From the NCBI GenBank assembly GCA_036268425.1, contig DATAUE010000138.1, positions 66,973-130,972 on the forward strand: DNA of 64,000 bases, written 5' to 3'. Of the stretch, positions 1-11,209 are shown one piece after another. This DNA is from DATARH01 sp036268425. GTDB lineage: Bacteria; Pseudomonadota; Alphaproteobacteria; ATCC43930; CGMCC-115725. The notes below the pieces were generated by a model. It was not told the origin of the DNA. It did not search any database and worked only from the letters and a program-made list of their open reading frames with translations. Both the position numbers and the translations under genes were made by a program. Position 1 is the first letter of the stretch, and each line of letters opens with the position of its first letter.

Positions 1-87
1 GTCGGGGCGGTTCCGGCCGATGTCATCCGAGGCCGCCACCGCCGCATCGAAGAGGCGCTGAACAGCCCGTGGGTGACGCACTACTGA
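1..87 (+). CDS. C-terminal end of an unidentified protein (gene starts before the window)
   Basis: Frame 1 is open from the first base and ends in TGA at 85-87, giving 28 residues that finish with the peptide RIEEALNSPWVTHY. The codon choice (C or G at most third positions) matches the neighbouring core genes, so I read it as the end of a real gene. There is too little to name a family. It lies on the same strand as the deazaflavin-type oxidoreductase that starts 50 bases later. Confidence 0.5.
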   Translation, partial: VGAVPADVIRGRHRRIEEALNSPWVTHY

Positions 88-137
88 TCCTGCCCTGATT
101 CTGCTATGTTCGGTGCGGCTCTCAGGGAGTGCGAACG

Positions 138-599
138 ATGACCGAAGCCAAGCTTGCGCCGAACCTTCCCGACTGGATGGTCGAGCATGCAAACCGCTAT
201 CTCTCCAGCGGCGGCAGCGAAGGGCACCTCTACCACATGGCGCAGCCGGGCCGGCCGGAGATAACCGTGCCATCGCTGCTGCTGACGACAACCGGCCGTA
301 AATCGGGCGCGCGGTTCATCTTCCCGCTATTTTACGGAAATGCCGGCGACAGCTATTTCGTCATCGCCTCGAAAGGCGGCGCACCGCAACATCCCGGCTG
401 GTATCGCAACATCCTCGCCGACCCCGAGGTCGAGGTACAGGTCGGCACCACAAAGGTAAAGGCGAAGGCACGCACCGCCACCGGCGCGGAGCGGGCGCGG
501 CTCTGGGAAAAATCGCTCGAGTTCTGGCCGCCTTATGCCGAGTACCAGCGCAAGACCGAGCGCGAAATCCCGGTGGTCGTGCTTGACCCTGTCAACTGA
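138..599 (+). CDS. Nitroreductase family deazaflavin-dependent oxidoreductase (DUF385-like)
   Basis: This protein of about 153 residues resembles the F420/FMN-binding split-barrel family that includes mycobacterial Ddn. The recognisable family pattern is the stretch LLLTTTGRKSG near residue 53, followed by a hydrophobic strand and PGWYRNILADPEVEVQVG around residues 90-105. Members bind a deazaflavin or flavin and reduce small substrates in the cytosol. I chose ATG 138 because AGGGAG lies 8 bases upstream. A GTG at 129 is in frame but overlaps that ribosome site. The true cofactor is unknown, since no F420 biosynthesis gene is in view. A luciferase-like oxidoreductase at 32,963 is the only other possible F420 user here. 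Confidence 0.8.
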   Translation: MTEAKLAPNLPDWMVEHANRYLSSGGSEGHLYHMAQPGRPEITVPSLLLTTTGRKSGARFIFPLFYGNAGDSYFVIASKGGAPQHPGWYRNILADPEVEVQVGTTKVKAKARTATGAERARLWEKSLEFWPPYAEYQRKTEREIPVVVLDPVN

Positions 600-623
600 C
601 GCGACCGGTCGGCGGGGCGGGCA

Positions 624-1631
624 GTGCCGCGGGAAATTCGCGGAAAAGGGCTGCGGTTTTCGCTGCGCCACGCACCCTGCGCCCATATCTGCCGGTATTG
701 TCTGATCTCGGAATCGCGAAAGCGCAGCACACTTCCGTTCTCGCGGTTTGAGCAACTCGTTCACCGCTTTCATGATTGGAAGCAATCAAGCGGGCGCGAT
801 GATTTCGCGATCGGGGTCTTTGTCGGCCCGTCTTTTGATTACGATCTTGAAACCCTCAAGGGCATCGCGAGATTGCGGGCACGGCGCGGCGCCACGGTCC
901 AGATCCTCAATCTCGGCGGGTTGCGCATCCGGTCAGGCGATGTGTTGACGCGTTGGCTGGAGGAACGCAAAGCCGCCGGTATCGTCGGCGTCCATACGTC
1001 ACTCGCCGGCTGCGGCGCAATCCATGACAGATGGAACGGGCGCGCCGGCGATTTCGACTACCAGACCACGATCCTGCGACAGGCCGCCAAACACGGCATG
1101 GTGCGTCAGGAAAAGCTGTTTCTGACGCAAAATACCCTGCCCGTTTTTGATCAACTCCTCGACATCCTCGACAGCATTCCGGGAGAGGTCAGCCATCGCT
1201 CGGCCAGCCCGTTCTTTTATGCCGGCCTGGCACCAAGATACGAAGACGAGCGCATCACCGAAGACATCCGCGACAACCTGCCGGACCGGATCAACCGACT
1301 CCGACCCCAAAAATTCAATAATTGGCTGTCGGAGCGCGAGTGGATCCCAATCATGTTGGAAACCGCGGACCAGCCGCGAAAGCTGTTGCTGAAGCTGGAT
1401 GTCGACGAGACGAATATCGAGTACCTCGAAACCACCTCGTGCGAGGAGGTCATCGCCGGGCGGGAGCGCCAGTATCAGGAATCCTACCGAGACCTTCCCG
1501 CACTTGACGAGCTATGCGCCCGCTATGGCGATCCTGAGAACCGCAAAGTCTACATGATGAGCCGCGATGTCGAAGGCCGCTGGCTGCATCTGCACGAACG
1601 CACCACCGGCGCCAAGCCGCCAATCGATTAA
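624..1631 (+). CDS. Radical SAM family protein, function unknown
   Basis: This is a protein of about 335 residues whose N-terminus carries CAHICRYC (residues 19-26), the C-x3-C-x2-C motif that holds the 4Fe-4S cluster of radical SAM enzymes. The following residues fit a partial TIM barrel: repeated hydrophobic strands, and a GVHTSLAGCG segment near residue 121. No SPASM or other auxiliary-cluster cysteine cluster is obvious in the C-terminal half, so only one cluster is predicted. The start is GTG at 624, 24 bases after the oxidoreductase gene, which suggests co-transcription. The C-terminal 100 residues are rich in charged residues and I do not recognise them. Substrate and product cannot be inferred from the neighbours. 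Confidence 0.72.
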   Translation: MPREIRGKGLRFSLRHAPCAHICRYCLISESRKRSTLPFSRFEQLVHRFHDWKQSSGRDDFAIGVFVGPSFDYDLETLKGIARLRARRGATVQILNLGGLRIRSGDVLTRWLEERKAAGIVGVHTSLAGCGAIHDRWNGRAGDFDYQTTILRQAAKHGMVRQEKLFLTQNTLPVFDQLLDILDSIPGEVSHRSASPFFYAGLAPRYEDERITEDIRDNLPDRINRLRPQKFNNWLSEREWIPIMLETADQPRKLLLKLDVDETNIEYLETTSCEEVIAGRERQYQESYRDLPALDELCARYGDPENRKVYMMSRDVEGRWLHLHERTTGAKPPID

Positions 1632-1717
1632 CCAACCCATCTGACGCGAGACCGCGTCCCAACCCGGCCTCGCTTTATCAATATCAAGGGCAGATCATCC
1701 GTGATGCTTGTCGGGCG

Positions 1718-3058
1718 TTAAGCAGCCTGCTGTAGGGCCGTGGGCCGCGGGTAACCCAGACCACTAGAAACCAGTTGCACTTCCAGCGTGAACCCGCCAG
1801 CGAACGCGCGCAGCCAGGTCTCGGGGAGGCGTGCCATCCCATTGGTCCAGCGGTGCGAGACTTCATCGTCGTAAAAGCCGTCGCGCAGCAACGGATGACC
1901 GTGTCCGGCTTTAATTGTCATGTCGCCGTCCTGGAGGGCACAGCCCTCAACCGGCACGCCAAGACGACGGATATCGACCGACGCAGCATCGATTTCCGCG
2001 GCAACAACGGTGCTTGACGCGAGGCAGACCGTCTTGCTGCCGGCAGGTACGGTGAAGCGGTAGGTGCGGCCAGTCACCGATTCCGGCCGAATTGCAGCAC
2101 CGTCGACAACCAGGTGCAGATCGGGGTCGTAATCAAGCGTATGACCGGCTGCCGCCGCGCGCTGGAATAGCGCCGCGCGGATCTTGGTCATCTCGGGCGC
2201 ACCCCGTTCCAGGCGGGGGGCCGCGAACTGCCAGCGTGGCCGATCGTCATCCGGGTAAAGCGCGGCGTGCTCCGAGGCGTTGGCGAACATCATCCGGTTA
2301 TCGCAATCGACATAACTTTCGGCGGCGGCGCCCTCAGCGAAGATCACGTCATGCGTGTCAAGTTCGATGTGGAAATACTCGACTTCCTCGACCATCTCGG
2401 TCTGAGTAATCGTTGTGCCGTTGACCAGGTGTTGCGCCGGAACGAGGTAGCCGTCGATATAGAGCGCATGTTCGGGCGAAATCGACAGATCGCGCATCGG
2501 CACCCCATCGGCAAGCGCCCCGGCCGAAACACGGATCGGCAGCACTGCGCGGTTGCCGGCAATAAAGCGACCGGCATAGCTGCGCCGTCCGATCCACTTG
2601 ATCGGCCGGACCTCGCCCGCTGCCGTCAGCACCTCGTCACCAATCACCAGAGATTCGACCGAAACATCGCCCGCAACGGTGCGGATCAAAGTGCCGGCGA
2701 GATAACAAGCGATAGTGAATGGCGTATTCGTTATGCTAATATTGCTGCCCGAAAGATAACTAGAATTATTTGTGTATAAATAGAAGTGATTTACGTTAAA
2801 TTCTCCCACAAAACTCAGACCATTACTGGTATCTCCAACGTAAACTCCGGTATATGTGCCACTAACAGTGCCTGATGCCGTATCTGAAAAGTGATCATTG
2901 CCAATATCACCTAGCTGGGTGAGATTGTCGCTGCCGTTATCTGCCGTCTCGGTTATCGTATAGTGCGCGCCACCTGCGCCTCCTGGTCCAACTATCGTGT
3001 AGACACCTGCCGATACTTTGGTTACCGAAAAGCTGTATTTGAAATATTCAGAAGCCAT
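1718..3058 (-). CDS. Hint-domain protein (Hedgehog/intein-type autoprocessing domain)
   Basis: The 446-residue product has a Gly/Ser/Thr/Asn-rich N-terminal part of about 115 residues, then a Hint domain beginning at CYLAGTLIRT (cysteine near residue 117). This continues through GDEVLTAAG and SPEHALYIDGYLVPAQHLVNG, the typical alphaproteobacterial Hint block. Hint domains catalyse an N-to-S acyl shift at the leading cysteine. In bacterial surface or type I-secreted proteins they are thought to help cleavage or anchoring. The N-terminal third uses more A/T-rich codons (2,700-3,000) than the Hint part, suggesting a separately acquired passenger. The sulfotransferase fusion lies 100 bases upstream on the same strand. 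The substrate of processing is unknown. Confidence 0.75.
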   Translation of the reverse strand: MASEYFKYSFSVTKVSAGVYTIVGPGGAGGAHYTITETADNGSDNLTQLGDIGNDHFSDTASGTVSGTYTGVYVGDTSNGLSFVGEFNVNHFYLYTNNSSYLSGSNISITNTPFTIACYLAGTLIRTVAGDVSVESLVIGDEVLTAAGEVRPIKWIGRRSYAGRFIAGNRAVLPIRVSAGALADGVPMRDLSISPEHALYIDGYLVPAQHLVNGTTITQTEMVEEVEYFHIELDTHDVIFAEGAAAESYVDCDNRMMFANASEHAALYPDDDRPRWQFAAPRLERGAPEMTKIRAALFQRAAAAGHTLDYDPDLHLVVDGAAIRPESVTGRTYRFTVPAGSKTVCLASSTVVAAEIDAASVDIRRLGVPVEGCALQDGDMTIKAGHGHPLLRDGFYDDEVSHRWTNGMARLPETWLRAFAGGFTLEVQLVSSGLGYPRPTALQQAA

Positions 3059-3158
3059 GACGTCTCTCTACTTATCGTTTGTCCGCCGCCCTCGAATATT
3101 CACTAGATATCGGAGCACATCTGGGTGCAGGTGTCGCCCGATCCCTTCGTGGATTTCT

Positions 3159-5099
3159 CTATATAACATAGCCCAGCCGCGCGATGAACGGTTGCAACAT
3201 CGGGACGACCGGCTCGAGATATGCTCGGTAATTACGATAGCGAAAACGCGAGCGGTCGTAGAGTTTTTCGGCGACCTGCGCATAGCTCGCCGTGCGCGCA
3301 TATCGGTTGTTCTGCTCGAACTGCAGGACGGCGGGGTCAAACGCCGCGCCGATAAAGTCAAACACCCGCCGGATCGTCGCCTCCTGATTATCGACGATGT
3401 CCTCGTAGCGCACGGGCATGTAGCGCAACTCCATCTCCTGCCGGTAATGCTCGACAAGGTCGCTCACCAGCAGCAAATGCTTTGCCGCCGATTCGAGCGT
3501 CGTCGAACAGAACCTGCCATGCGTGAAAAAGTTGGACATCGCCGACACCATCACATCCAACGGGTGACGGATGACGTGCAAAAGCGGCGCCTGCGGGAAC
3601 ATCAAGGCGATCAGCCCAAGATGCATTTCGTTCAATGGCATCTTATCGGTGAACCATGTCGCGCCGTCGCGCAAGACGCCCATCTGCCTGACTTTCTGCA
3701 GATAGTAGTCGCGCATATTGTCCAGCCCCTCGCGCTGGTCCCCCATCCACAATTCGCTTAAGGCTTCGGGGTAGTTCAGCGGGCTGTCGAGCAGACGCGG
3801 CATGATTCCGACGAGATCGTGGATCAGGGTCAGCTCGTCACCGGCGCAGATGGCAGGTGACGCCGACAGCGTCTGCTCCAGCAAGGTCGTTCCGGAACGT
3901 GGAAAGCCCAGAATGAAGATCGGCTGCGGAATGTCGGCCCGCAGCCCGGCGCGCGGCAGCAATTCCAACCGGTCGCGGGTGAAAAAGCGTTCGAGCCGCC
4001 GCGCAAACGCGCTCATCTCCGCTTCCGGATAACTATTGCCGCTCAGTTCGTGGGCACGCTCCTTGCCGGCCGTGAAATCGGCCCAGGCGTCGTCGTATCG
4101 GCCCATACGGTCGAGCAAGCGGCCCCTCTCCAACAGCTCGACCGGCCTGAGCGGTGCTGCTTTCGCGGAAGCGGCTGTCTCCAGCAGGGTGATTGCTTCG
4201 TCGTACCTGCCTTCGCGTCCAAGGATCCCGGCACGCGCCAGCATCGCGGCAGGATTGCCGCCGGAAGCGAGACGCTCGACCTCGTCCAGCAGCGCGTTCG
4301 CCGCAGCGAAATCGCGATCGATCTCTTCGAGCCGGGCCCACCCTAGCAAGGTCTGGCGCACCCCGGGCGCACCCTCGTTCGACTCCCGGTACAGCACGCG
4401 CGCTTCGGCAAGACGGCCTTGGTTCACGAGGTTGGTCGCGAGATTGGCGAGCAGCATCGGAATACGCGTTCCGGAAAGCTCGAGCGCGCGGCGATAATGG
4501 TACTCGCCGACAGCCGGGCGCTGCGTTTCCGTCATCGCCATGCCCATCAGATTATGCGATTGCGGATTTTTCGGGTTGATGCGGACCGCGCTTCGGGCAA
4601 GCCGCGCGGCATCTTGCAGATTTCCCCGAGCCAGCAACAACAATGTCAGCCTGTTGGTCGCCCAGTAATCGTTGGGGTCGAGCGCGAGAAGACGCTGCAA
4701 AAGGGCAACGGCTGCTGTATTCCGGCCGTCGGACTGGCAGATCTCGCAAAGCACGCGCAACGCACCAGGGCGATCGGGAGCGCGTTCCAGCACCTCAAGG
4801 CAGAGCTGTTTGGCGGCGCTACGGTTGCCGCCCCGCCACGCTTGAACAGCGCGCTCCACCAGGGGAATGAGGCCAGGGATATCTTCGGGTGCTGTTCTGA
4901 CTGTCGCGTCATAGTCGCAACAGTGGCCCGCGCTCAGCCCGCTGCCGCAGCGGCATGCCTGAGTAGGCATGTCTGGCGAGGAGATAGAAGGCGAAGTTCC
5001 GATCGGTTCAGACAAGAGGCCAGCCCCACGGCTACTCGGGCCTGCCCCGTTTTTCAGGGGCGAGCTTGACGCAGCCTCCCGACGAGCGTTCTCCAACAC
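3159..5099 (-). CDS. SEC-C motif / tetratricopeptide / sulfotransferase fusion protein
   Basis: From the GTG at 5,099 the product is 646 residues. Near residue 50 it has a SEC-C zinc motif (CRCGSG followed by HCC), then about seven helical TPR-like repeats (roughly residues 65-340). A sulfotransferase domain follows, with the PAPS 5'-phosphosulfate loop FILGFPRSGTTLLEQ near residue 390 and the 3'-phosphate loop VIRHPLDVMVSAMSNFF near residue 510. It should transfer sulfate from PAPS to an unknown acceptor. TPR-sulfotransferases of this type are common in alphaproteobacteria and resemble tyrosylprotein sulfotransferases. An ATG at 4,970, just before the SEC-C motif, is an alternative start. 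It begins 33 bases after rpoD on the same strand. Confidence 0.82.
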   Translation of the reverse strand: MLENARREAASSSPLKNGAGPSSRGAGLLSEPIGTSPSISSPDMPTQACRCGSGLSAGHCCDYDATVRTAPEDIPGLIPLVERAVQAWRGGNRSAAKQLCLEVLERAPDRPGALRVLCEICQSDGRNTAAVALLQRLLALDPNDYWATNRLTLLLLARGNLQDAARLARSAVRINPKNPQSHNLMGMAMTETQRPAVGEYHYRRALELSGTRIPMLLANLATNLVNQGRLAEARVLYRESNEGAPGVRQTLLGWARLEEIDRDFAAANALLDEVERLASGGNPAAMLARAGILGREGRYDEAITLLETAASAKAAPLRPVELLERGRLLDRMGRYDDAWADFTAGKERAHELSGNSYPEAEMSAFARRLERFFTRDRLELLPRAGLRADIPQPIFILGFPRSGTTLLEQTLSASPAICAGDELTLIHDLVGIMPRLLDSPLNYPEALSELWMGDQREGLDNMRDYYLQKVRQMGVLRDGATWFTDKMPLNEMHLGLIALMFPQAPLLHVIRHPLDVMVSAMSNFFTHGRFCSTTLESAAKHLLLVSDLVEHYRQEMELRYMPVRYEDIVDNQEATIRRVFDFIGAAFDPAVLQFEQNNRYARTASYAQVAEKLYDRSRFRYRNYRAYLEPVVPMLQPFIARLGYVI

Positions 5100-5132
5100 G
5101 TCGGGAGGCAGTTCCTCACCGCGGTGGTGTCT

Positions 5133-7100
<1,968 letters not shown>

Positions 7101-7222
7101 TCCGCCATCCCTTGGGTTGCTCGAAACCGAAAACGGGCTCCCGACCGCACTATTCGCCGCCGGAAACGCCCGCTTTTGTAGTCTTCCCCGTCTTCATCCT
7201 GCCCATCTTCGTCATGTCGGGC

Positions 7223-9073
7223 CTACGAATCAAACCCGCCGACCGGGCCGTCCTGCTCTTCGCGCTCCTTGAGCGCCTGCAGCCGCCGCCAGTTTTCGTC
7301 GGAAACGTCCGCCGCCAGCGCGCGCGTCGCCGCAGCCCGGTCATCCGAATTGCGCATATGCAACAGTTGGAGCGTTTCCGCTAGGCCAAGCCTGATCACC
7401 TCAGGATCGTCTCCTCCGCGCGCAGCGAACCCTGCGTGTCTCGCAATGGTTATCGCCAGGGTATCGACAATGTCGGCGTGGCCGCAAACAGCTAAATGTT
7501 GCCGCAGCGCCGATGCGTCAAGCCCCTGATTCGAATCGGCGATCTCTAGAATCGCCTGCCGCAGCCTGTCAAGCTCCGGCTCGGGCAGATCGACCGCGAC
7601 AATGTCCTCGACCCATTCGTCGATCAGTGCCGGATGATGCACGAAGATGCCGAGAAACACTTCGCGATTGACCCGGCCGGGTGAGCGCGGCGGCGGTGGC
7701 GGGACACCATCGTGAGCCGCATCGACCTCGCGCCCCCGCCCATTCCCCGAGCCGCGGCGTCTGCCGGCGTAAAGGCCAGGCCGGGCACTTACGCGCGTTG
7801 GGCGGCCGAGCGCGAACAGGCGCTCACGCAGGAACCGGCGGTATTCGTTCTGCACGTTTCGATCGGCGATCGTGTCGGCTTGCGCCATCAGCCGGCATTC
7901 GAGATCGGCGCGCCGCTCCGGCGTGTCGATCGCGCGAGCCGTCAGTTCCTCCTGCCACAGCACGTCGCAGAGCGGCTGCGCCGCCGCGAGGATATCGCCG
8001 ACCGCAACGCTACCGCCGCTGCGGATCAGCGAGTCCGGATCTTCGCCGGGCGGCAATGTCGCAAAGCGCAGGCTGCGGCCGGGCTGCAGGATCGGCAACG
8101 CCCGATGCAGAGCGCGCAGCGCGGCGCGCTGGCCGGCCGCGTCACCGTCGAAACACAGCAGCGGCTCTGGCGCAAGACGCCATAACTCCTGCATCTGGGT
8201 CTCGGTCAACGCCGTGCCGAGCGGCGCCACCGCACCACCAAACCCGGCGCAGTGCAGCGCGATCACATCCATATAGCCTTCGACGACGATAATCGCTGCC
8301 GCCTCCTCGGCGGTGCGACCGGCATAGGCTCGCGCCGCCGCCCAGGCATACAGCACCCGGCCCTTCTCAAAGACCGGCGTATCCGGTGAATTGAGGTATT
8401 TCGGCTGGTCGTCCCCCAACGTGCGACCGCCAAAGGCGATGACGCGCCCAGCACGGTCGCCGATTGGAAAAATCACCCGGCCGCGAAAATAGTCATAAGG
8501 CGTGCCGCCGCCTTCCGGCAGCCGCAGCAGCCCGGCTTCATGCAGCAACGCCTCGGGGTATTCACCCCCAAGGCTGCGCCGCAACGCCTGCCGATCATCC
8601 GGCGCCCAACCCAGCCGGAAGCGGCGAATCGTTTCCTCGTCGAGACCGCGGACCGCGAGATAATCCCGCGCCCGCGCCCCGGCCGGCGACCAAAGCTGCG
8701 CCTCGAAGAAATCGGCAGCAGCGGCGAGCGCCTCGATCAGCGTTTTCTGGCGCTGCGCCCGCTCGCGCTCCTGCGGGGTCTGCTGCGGCACGGCAAGCCC
8801 GGCCTCACCCGCCAGCCGTTCGACCGCCTCGATGAAATCGAGATTGTCGGCGCGCATCGCAAAGCCGATCGCATCACCGTGTGCACCGCAGCCGAAGCAG
8901 TGAAAAAAACCCTTATCCTCAACAACGTAAAACGACGGGGTCTTCTCGTTATGAAACGGGCAAAGGCCGCCATATTCGCGGCCTTTGCGGGTCAGCCGTA
9001 CCCGCCGCCCGACCAGATCGGCGAGCGAAAGCCGGCTGCGCAGTTCATCAAGAAAACCCGGCGGGAAAGCCAT
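7223..9073 (-). CDS. dnaG: DNA primase
   Basis: The 616-residue product matches DnaG. The N-terminal CHC2 zinc finger has ligands C38, H41, C59 and C62 (CPFH...CFGC), with KTPSFYV between them. The primase core and TOPRIM domain follow, with the metal-binding signature VVEGYMDVIALH near residue 268 and CFDGDAAGQRAA after it. The C-terminal region that contacts DnaB is less conserved and has a Pro/Arg-rich linker near residue 450. DnaG makes RNA primers at the replication fork. The gene starts 35 bases after the GatB/YqeY gene on the same strand and precedes rpoD, so the three are probably an operon. Confidence 0.98.
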   Translation of the reverse strand: MAFPPGFLDELRSRLSLADLVGRRVRLTRKGREYGGLCPFHNEKTPSFYVVEDKGFFHCFGCGAHGDAIGFAMRADNLDFIEAVERLAGEAGLAVPQQTPQERERAQRQKTLIEALAAAADFFEAQLWSPAGARARDYLAVRGLDEETIRRFRLGWAPDDRQALRRSLGGEYPEALLHEAGLLRLPEGGGTPYDYFRGRVIFPIGDRAGRVIAFGGRTLGDDQPKYLNSPDTPVFEKGRVLYAWAAARAYAGRTAEEAAAIIVVEGYMDVIALHCAGFGGAVAPLGTALTETQMQELWRLAPEPLLCFDGDAAGQRAALRALHRALPILQPGRSLRFATLPPGEDPDSLIRSGGSVAVGDILAAAQPLCDVLWQEELTARAIDTPERRADLECRLMAQADTIADRNVQNEYRRFLRERLFALGRPTRVSARPGLYAGRRRGSGNGRGREVDAAHDGVPPPPPRSPGRVNREVFLGIFVHHPALIDEWVEDIVAVDLPEPELDRLRQAILEIADSNQGLDASALRQHLAVCGHADIVDTLAITIARHAGFAARGGDDPEVIRLGLAETLQLLHMRNSDDRAAATRALAADVSDENWRRLQALKEREEQDGPVGGFDS

Positions 9074-9108
9074 TCCCGGTTACGCCGCCACTGCCGCCGG
9101 CATGGCGG

Positions 9109-9564
9109 TCAGCTCAGCAACTGCTTCACCGCGGCACCAGCGCGGGCCATATCCATGACCCCGGCATGCCGTTCGCGTAACGCTGCCATGACCTTGCCCA
9201 TGTCCTTGATGCCGGCAGCGCCGGTATCGGCGATAGCCGCCTTGGCGGCGGCGGAGATTTCTACCTCATCCATCTGCTTTGGCAGAAAGCTCTCGATAAC
9301 CGCGATCTCTGCCTCCTCCTTTTGCGCCAGTTCCGGGCGGTTGCCCTGCTGGTACAGCGAGATCGATTCGCGGCGCTGTTTCACCATGCCTTGCAGCAGG
9401 CGCAGGATATCGCCGTCGGGGATTTGCGGCCGATCGCCATCGCTGCGGGCCGCGATATCGCGGTCCTTCAGTGCCGCCAGCATCATGCGGATCGTCGACA
9501 CCGCTGGGGCGTCCTTCGCCCGCATCGCTTCCTTCAGCCGTTCGGCAAAGGCCTCGCGCAGCAT
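9109..9564 (-). CDS. GatB/YqeY domain-containing protein
   Basis: This 151-residue helical protein begins MLREAFAERLKEAMRAKD and ends in the YqeY-type tail VMAALRERHAGVMDMARAGAAVKQLL, which matches the tRNA-binding tail domain of GatB. Free-standing YqeY proteins are widespread and often sit beside dnaG and rpoD. Their role may be in tRNA-dependent amidation or stress, but it is not settled. ATG 9,564 is chosen because GGGAGAG lies directly upstream on the minus strand. Longer in-frame starts to 9,636 would cover that ribosome site. It is first in the dnaG-rpoD transcription unit and divergent from carA. Confidence 0.93.
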   Translation of the reverse strand: MLREAFAERLKEAMRAKDAPAVSTIRMMLAALKDRDIAARSDGDRPQIPDGDILRLLQGMVKQRRESISLYQQGNRPELAQKEEAEIAVIESFLPKQMDEVEISAAAKAAIADTGAAGIKDMGKVMAALRERHAGVMDMARAGAAVKQLLS

Positions 9565-9735
9565 CGATCTCTCCCGAATTGTCGGCTTCCGCGCGAAGCC
9601 TACAAGCTCGCCCGCCAGCGGCCAAGCCCGACACAAGGATCACTTGCGGAACTGCTGCGACAATTTCGATGCGGTAGCGCACAATCGCGATATTTCTAAG
9701 CTATTGAAATGGCTTAACGTTCAAACCTGCACGGC

Positions 9736-9763
9736 TTGACAATGGCGCGTGCTTCCCTATCTT
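9736..9763 (+). promoter_or_regulatory. Predicted sigma-70 promoter of carA
   Basis: TTGACA at 9,736-9,741 is a perfect -35. TATCTT at 9,758-9,763 is a good -10, and the spacer is 16 bases. Transcription would start near 9,770, leaving a leader of about 65 bases before carA at 9,835. I saw no clear attenuator or pyrimidine-sensing structure in the leader. Confidence 0.6.
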
Positions 9764-9834
9764 CGCGGGCGGCTGGCCTGGTGCCTTCCGGTCGTCTGAG
9801 ACGGCCGCCATTATGCCTGCAGGATATTATTTTG

Positions 9835-11022
9835 ATGGAAGACCCGAACGCGGCTGCGCCGACGCCGCGACCGCCCGACTGCAACGCCGCGCTGGTGCTG
9901 GCGGATGGGACGGTATTCTGGGGCCGCGGCATCGGCGCCACCGGCAGCGCGGTCGGCGAGATCTGCTTTAACACCTCGATCACCGGCTATCAGGAAATAT
10001 TGACCGACCCGTCCTATGCCGGGCAGATCATCAATTTCACCTTTCCGCATATTGGCAATGTCGGCGCCAACCGCGAAGACATCGAGACGACGACCCCGGT
10101 CGCGCGCGGCGTCGTCGTGCGCCACGCCCCGACCGTGCCGGCCAATTATCGCGCCGAACAATCGCTCGACCACTGGCTCAAATCCCACGGCATGGTCGGC
10201 CTCAGCGGCGTCGATACGCGGCGGCTGACACGGCTCATCCGCGACAAGGGTCCGCCGAACGGCGTCATCGCTTATCGAGCCGACGGCAATCTGGATATTG
10301 CGGGCATGCAGGCCGAAGCAGCGGCGTGGCCGGGCCTCGAAGGCATGGACCTGGCGATCGAGGTCACCTGCCGCCAGAGCTACGAGTGGACCGAGACGGC
10401 ATGGCAGATCGATCGCGGCTACGGCACCCAGCAGGCGCCGCGCTTTCACGTCGTCGCGGTCGATTACGGCGCCAAGCGCAACATCCTGCGCATGCTGGCC
10501 GAACATGGCTGCCGCGTGACGGTGGTGCCGGCGACCGCCACCACCGAAGACATTTTGCGGCACCAGCCGGACGGCATCTTTCTGTCGAACGGGCCGGGCG
10601 ACCCGGCGGCGACCGGCGAATACGCCGTGCCGGTGCTGCGCGACCTGATCGACAAGGGCGTACCGATGTTCGGCATCTGCCTCGGCCACCAACTGATGGC
10701 ATTGGCCTTGGGCGCGATGACTTACAAGATGGATAAAGGACACCGCGGCGCCAACCACCCGGTCAAAGACCGCGCGACCGGGAAAGTCGAGATCACCAGC
10801 CAGAACCACGGCTTTGTTATCGACCCGGTCACCCTGCCGGACGGCATCGAGCCGACGCATCTGTCGCTGTTCGACAAAAGCAACGAGGGGCTGTCCATCA
10901 CCGGCAAGCCGATTTTTTCGGTGCAGCACCACCCCGAGGCCAGCCCGGGGCCGCAGGACAGCTATTATTTGTTCAAGCGCTTCACTGAGTTGATGGCCGA
11001 GTCCAAGGCCGGCGCGAAATGA
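9835..11022 (+). CDS. carA: Carbamoyl-phosphate synthase small subunit (glutaminase)
   Basis: The 395-residue product has the CarA N-terminal domain (ALVLADGTVFWGRG, ITGYQEILTDPSYAGQI) and a C-terminal class I glutamine amidotransferase. The nucleophile is in MFGICLGHQLMALALG, and the catalytic His-Glu pair is in QHHPEASPGP. It hydrolyses glutamine and passes ammonia through a tunnel to CarB for carbamoyl phosphate, feeding pyrimidine and arginine synthesis. ATG 9,835 follows AGGA by about 10 bases, and the conserved domain starts about 15 residues later. A longer in-frame start at 9,736 would fall inside the promoter and is rejected. carB follows after 255 bases that contain repeats. Confidence 0.98.
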   Translation: MEDPNAAAPTPRPPDCNAALVLADGTVFWGRGIGATGSAVGEICFNTSITGYQEILTDPSYAGQIINFTFPHIGNVGANREDIETTTPVARGVVVRHAPTVPANYRAEQSLDHWLKSHGMVGLSGVDTRRLTRLIRDKGPPNGVIAYRADGNLDIAGMQAEAAAWPGLEGMDLAIEVTCRQSYEWTETAWQIDRGYGTQQAPRFHVVAVDYGAKRNILRMLAEHGCRVTVVPATATTEDILRHQPDGIFLSNGPGDPAATGEYAVPVLRDLIDKGVPMFGICLGHQLMALALGAMTYKMDKGHRGANHPVKDRATGKVEITSQNHGFVIDPVTLPDGIEPTHLSLFDKSNEGLSITGKPIFSVQHHPEASPGPQDSYYLFKRFTELMAESKAGAK

Positions 11023-11036
11023 GCGCGCGATTTCGC

Positions 11037-11115
11037 AGGGCGGATGAGCAAAGCGTAATCCGCCATTCTTCGGGCGGCGCCACAAGCGGCGGATTACGCT
11101 TTGCTTATCCGCCCT
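11037..11115. repeat. REP-like palindromic element, 28-base arms
   Basis: Bases 11,037-11,064 and 11,088-11,115 form a near-perfect inverted repeat of 28 bases, with one mismatch that still allows a G-T pair. The two arms flank a 23-base loop. The arms contain GGCGGATTACGC and its complement, a motif I know from intergenic REP-type palindromes in many proteobacteria. It lies between carA and carB and could stabilise or attenuate the carAB transcript. No T-tract follows, so it is not a typical terminator. Confidence 0.85.
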
Positions 11116-11209
11116 ACATGCCGCCCCTGCCCAAGCGTTCCGACATTCAATGTATCTTCGGGTGGAAAAGCGCAGCGCATTCCACTGGGGGAGCGTTGCG
11201 TGCGGGGTT

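Noticed and set aside
9811..11085. 424-codon frame antisense to carA
   Set aside because: Shadow of carA, with no recognisable domain.
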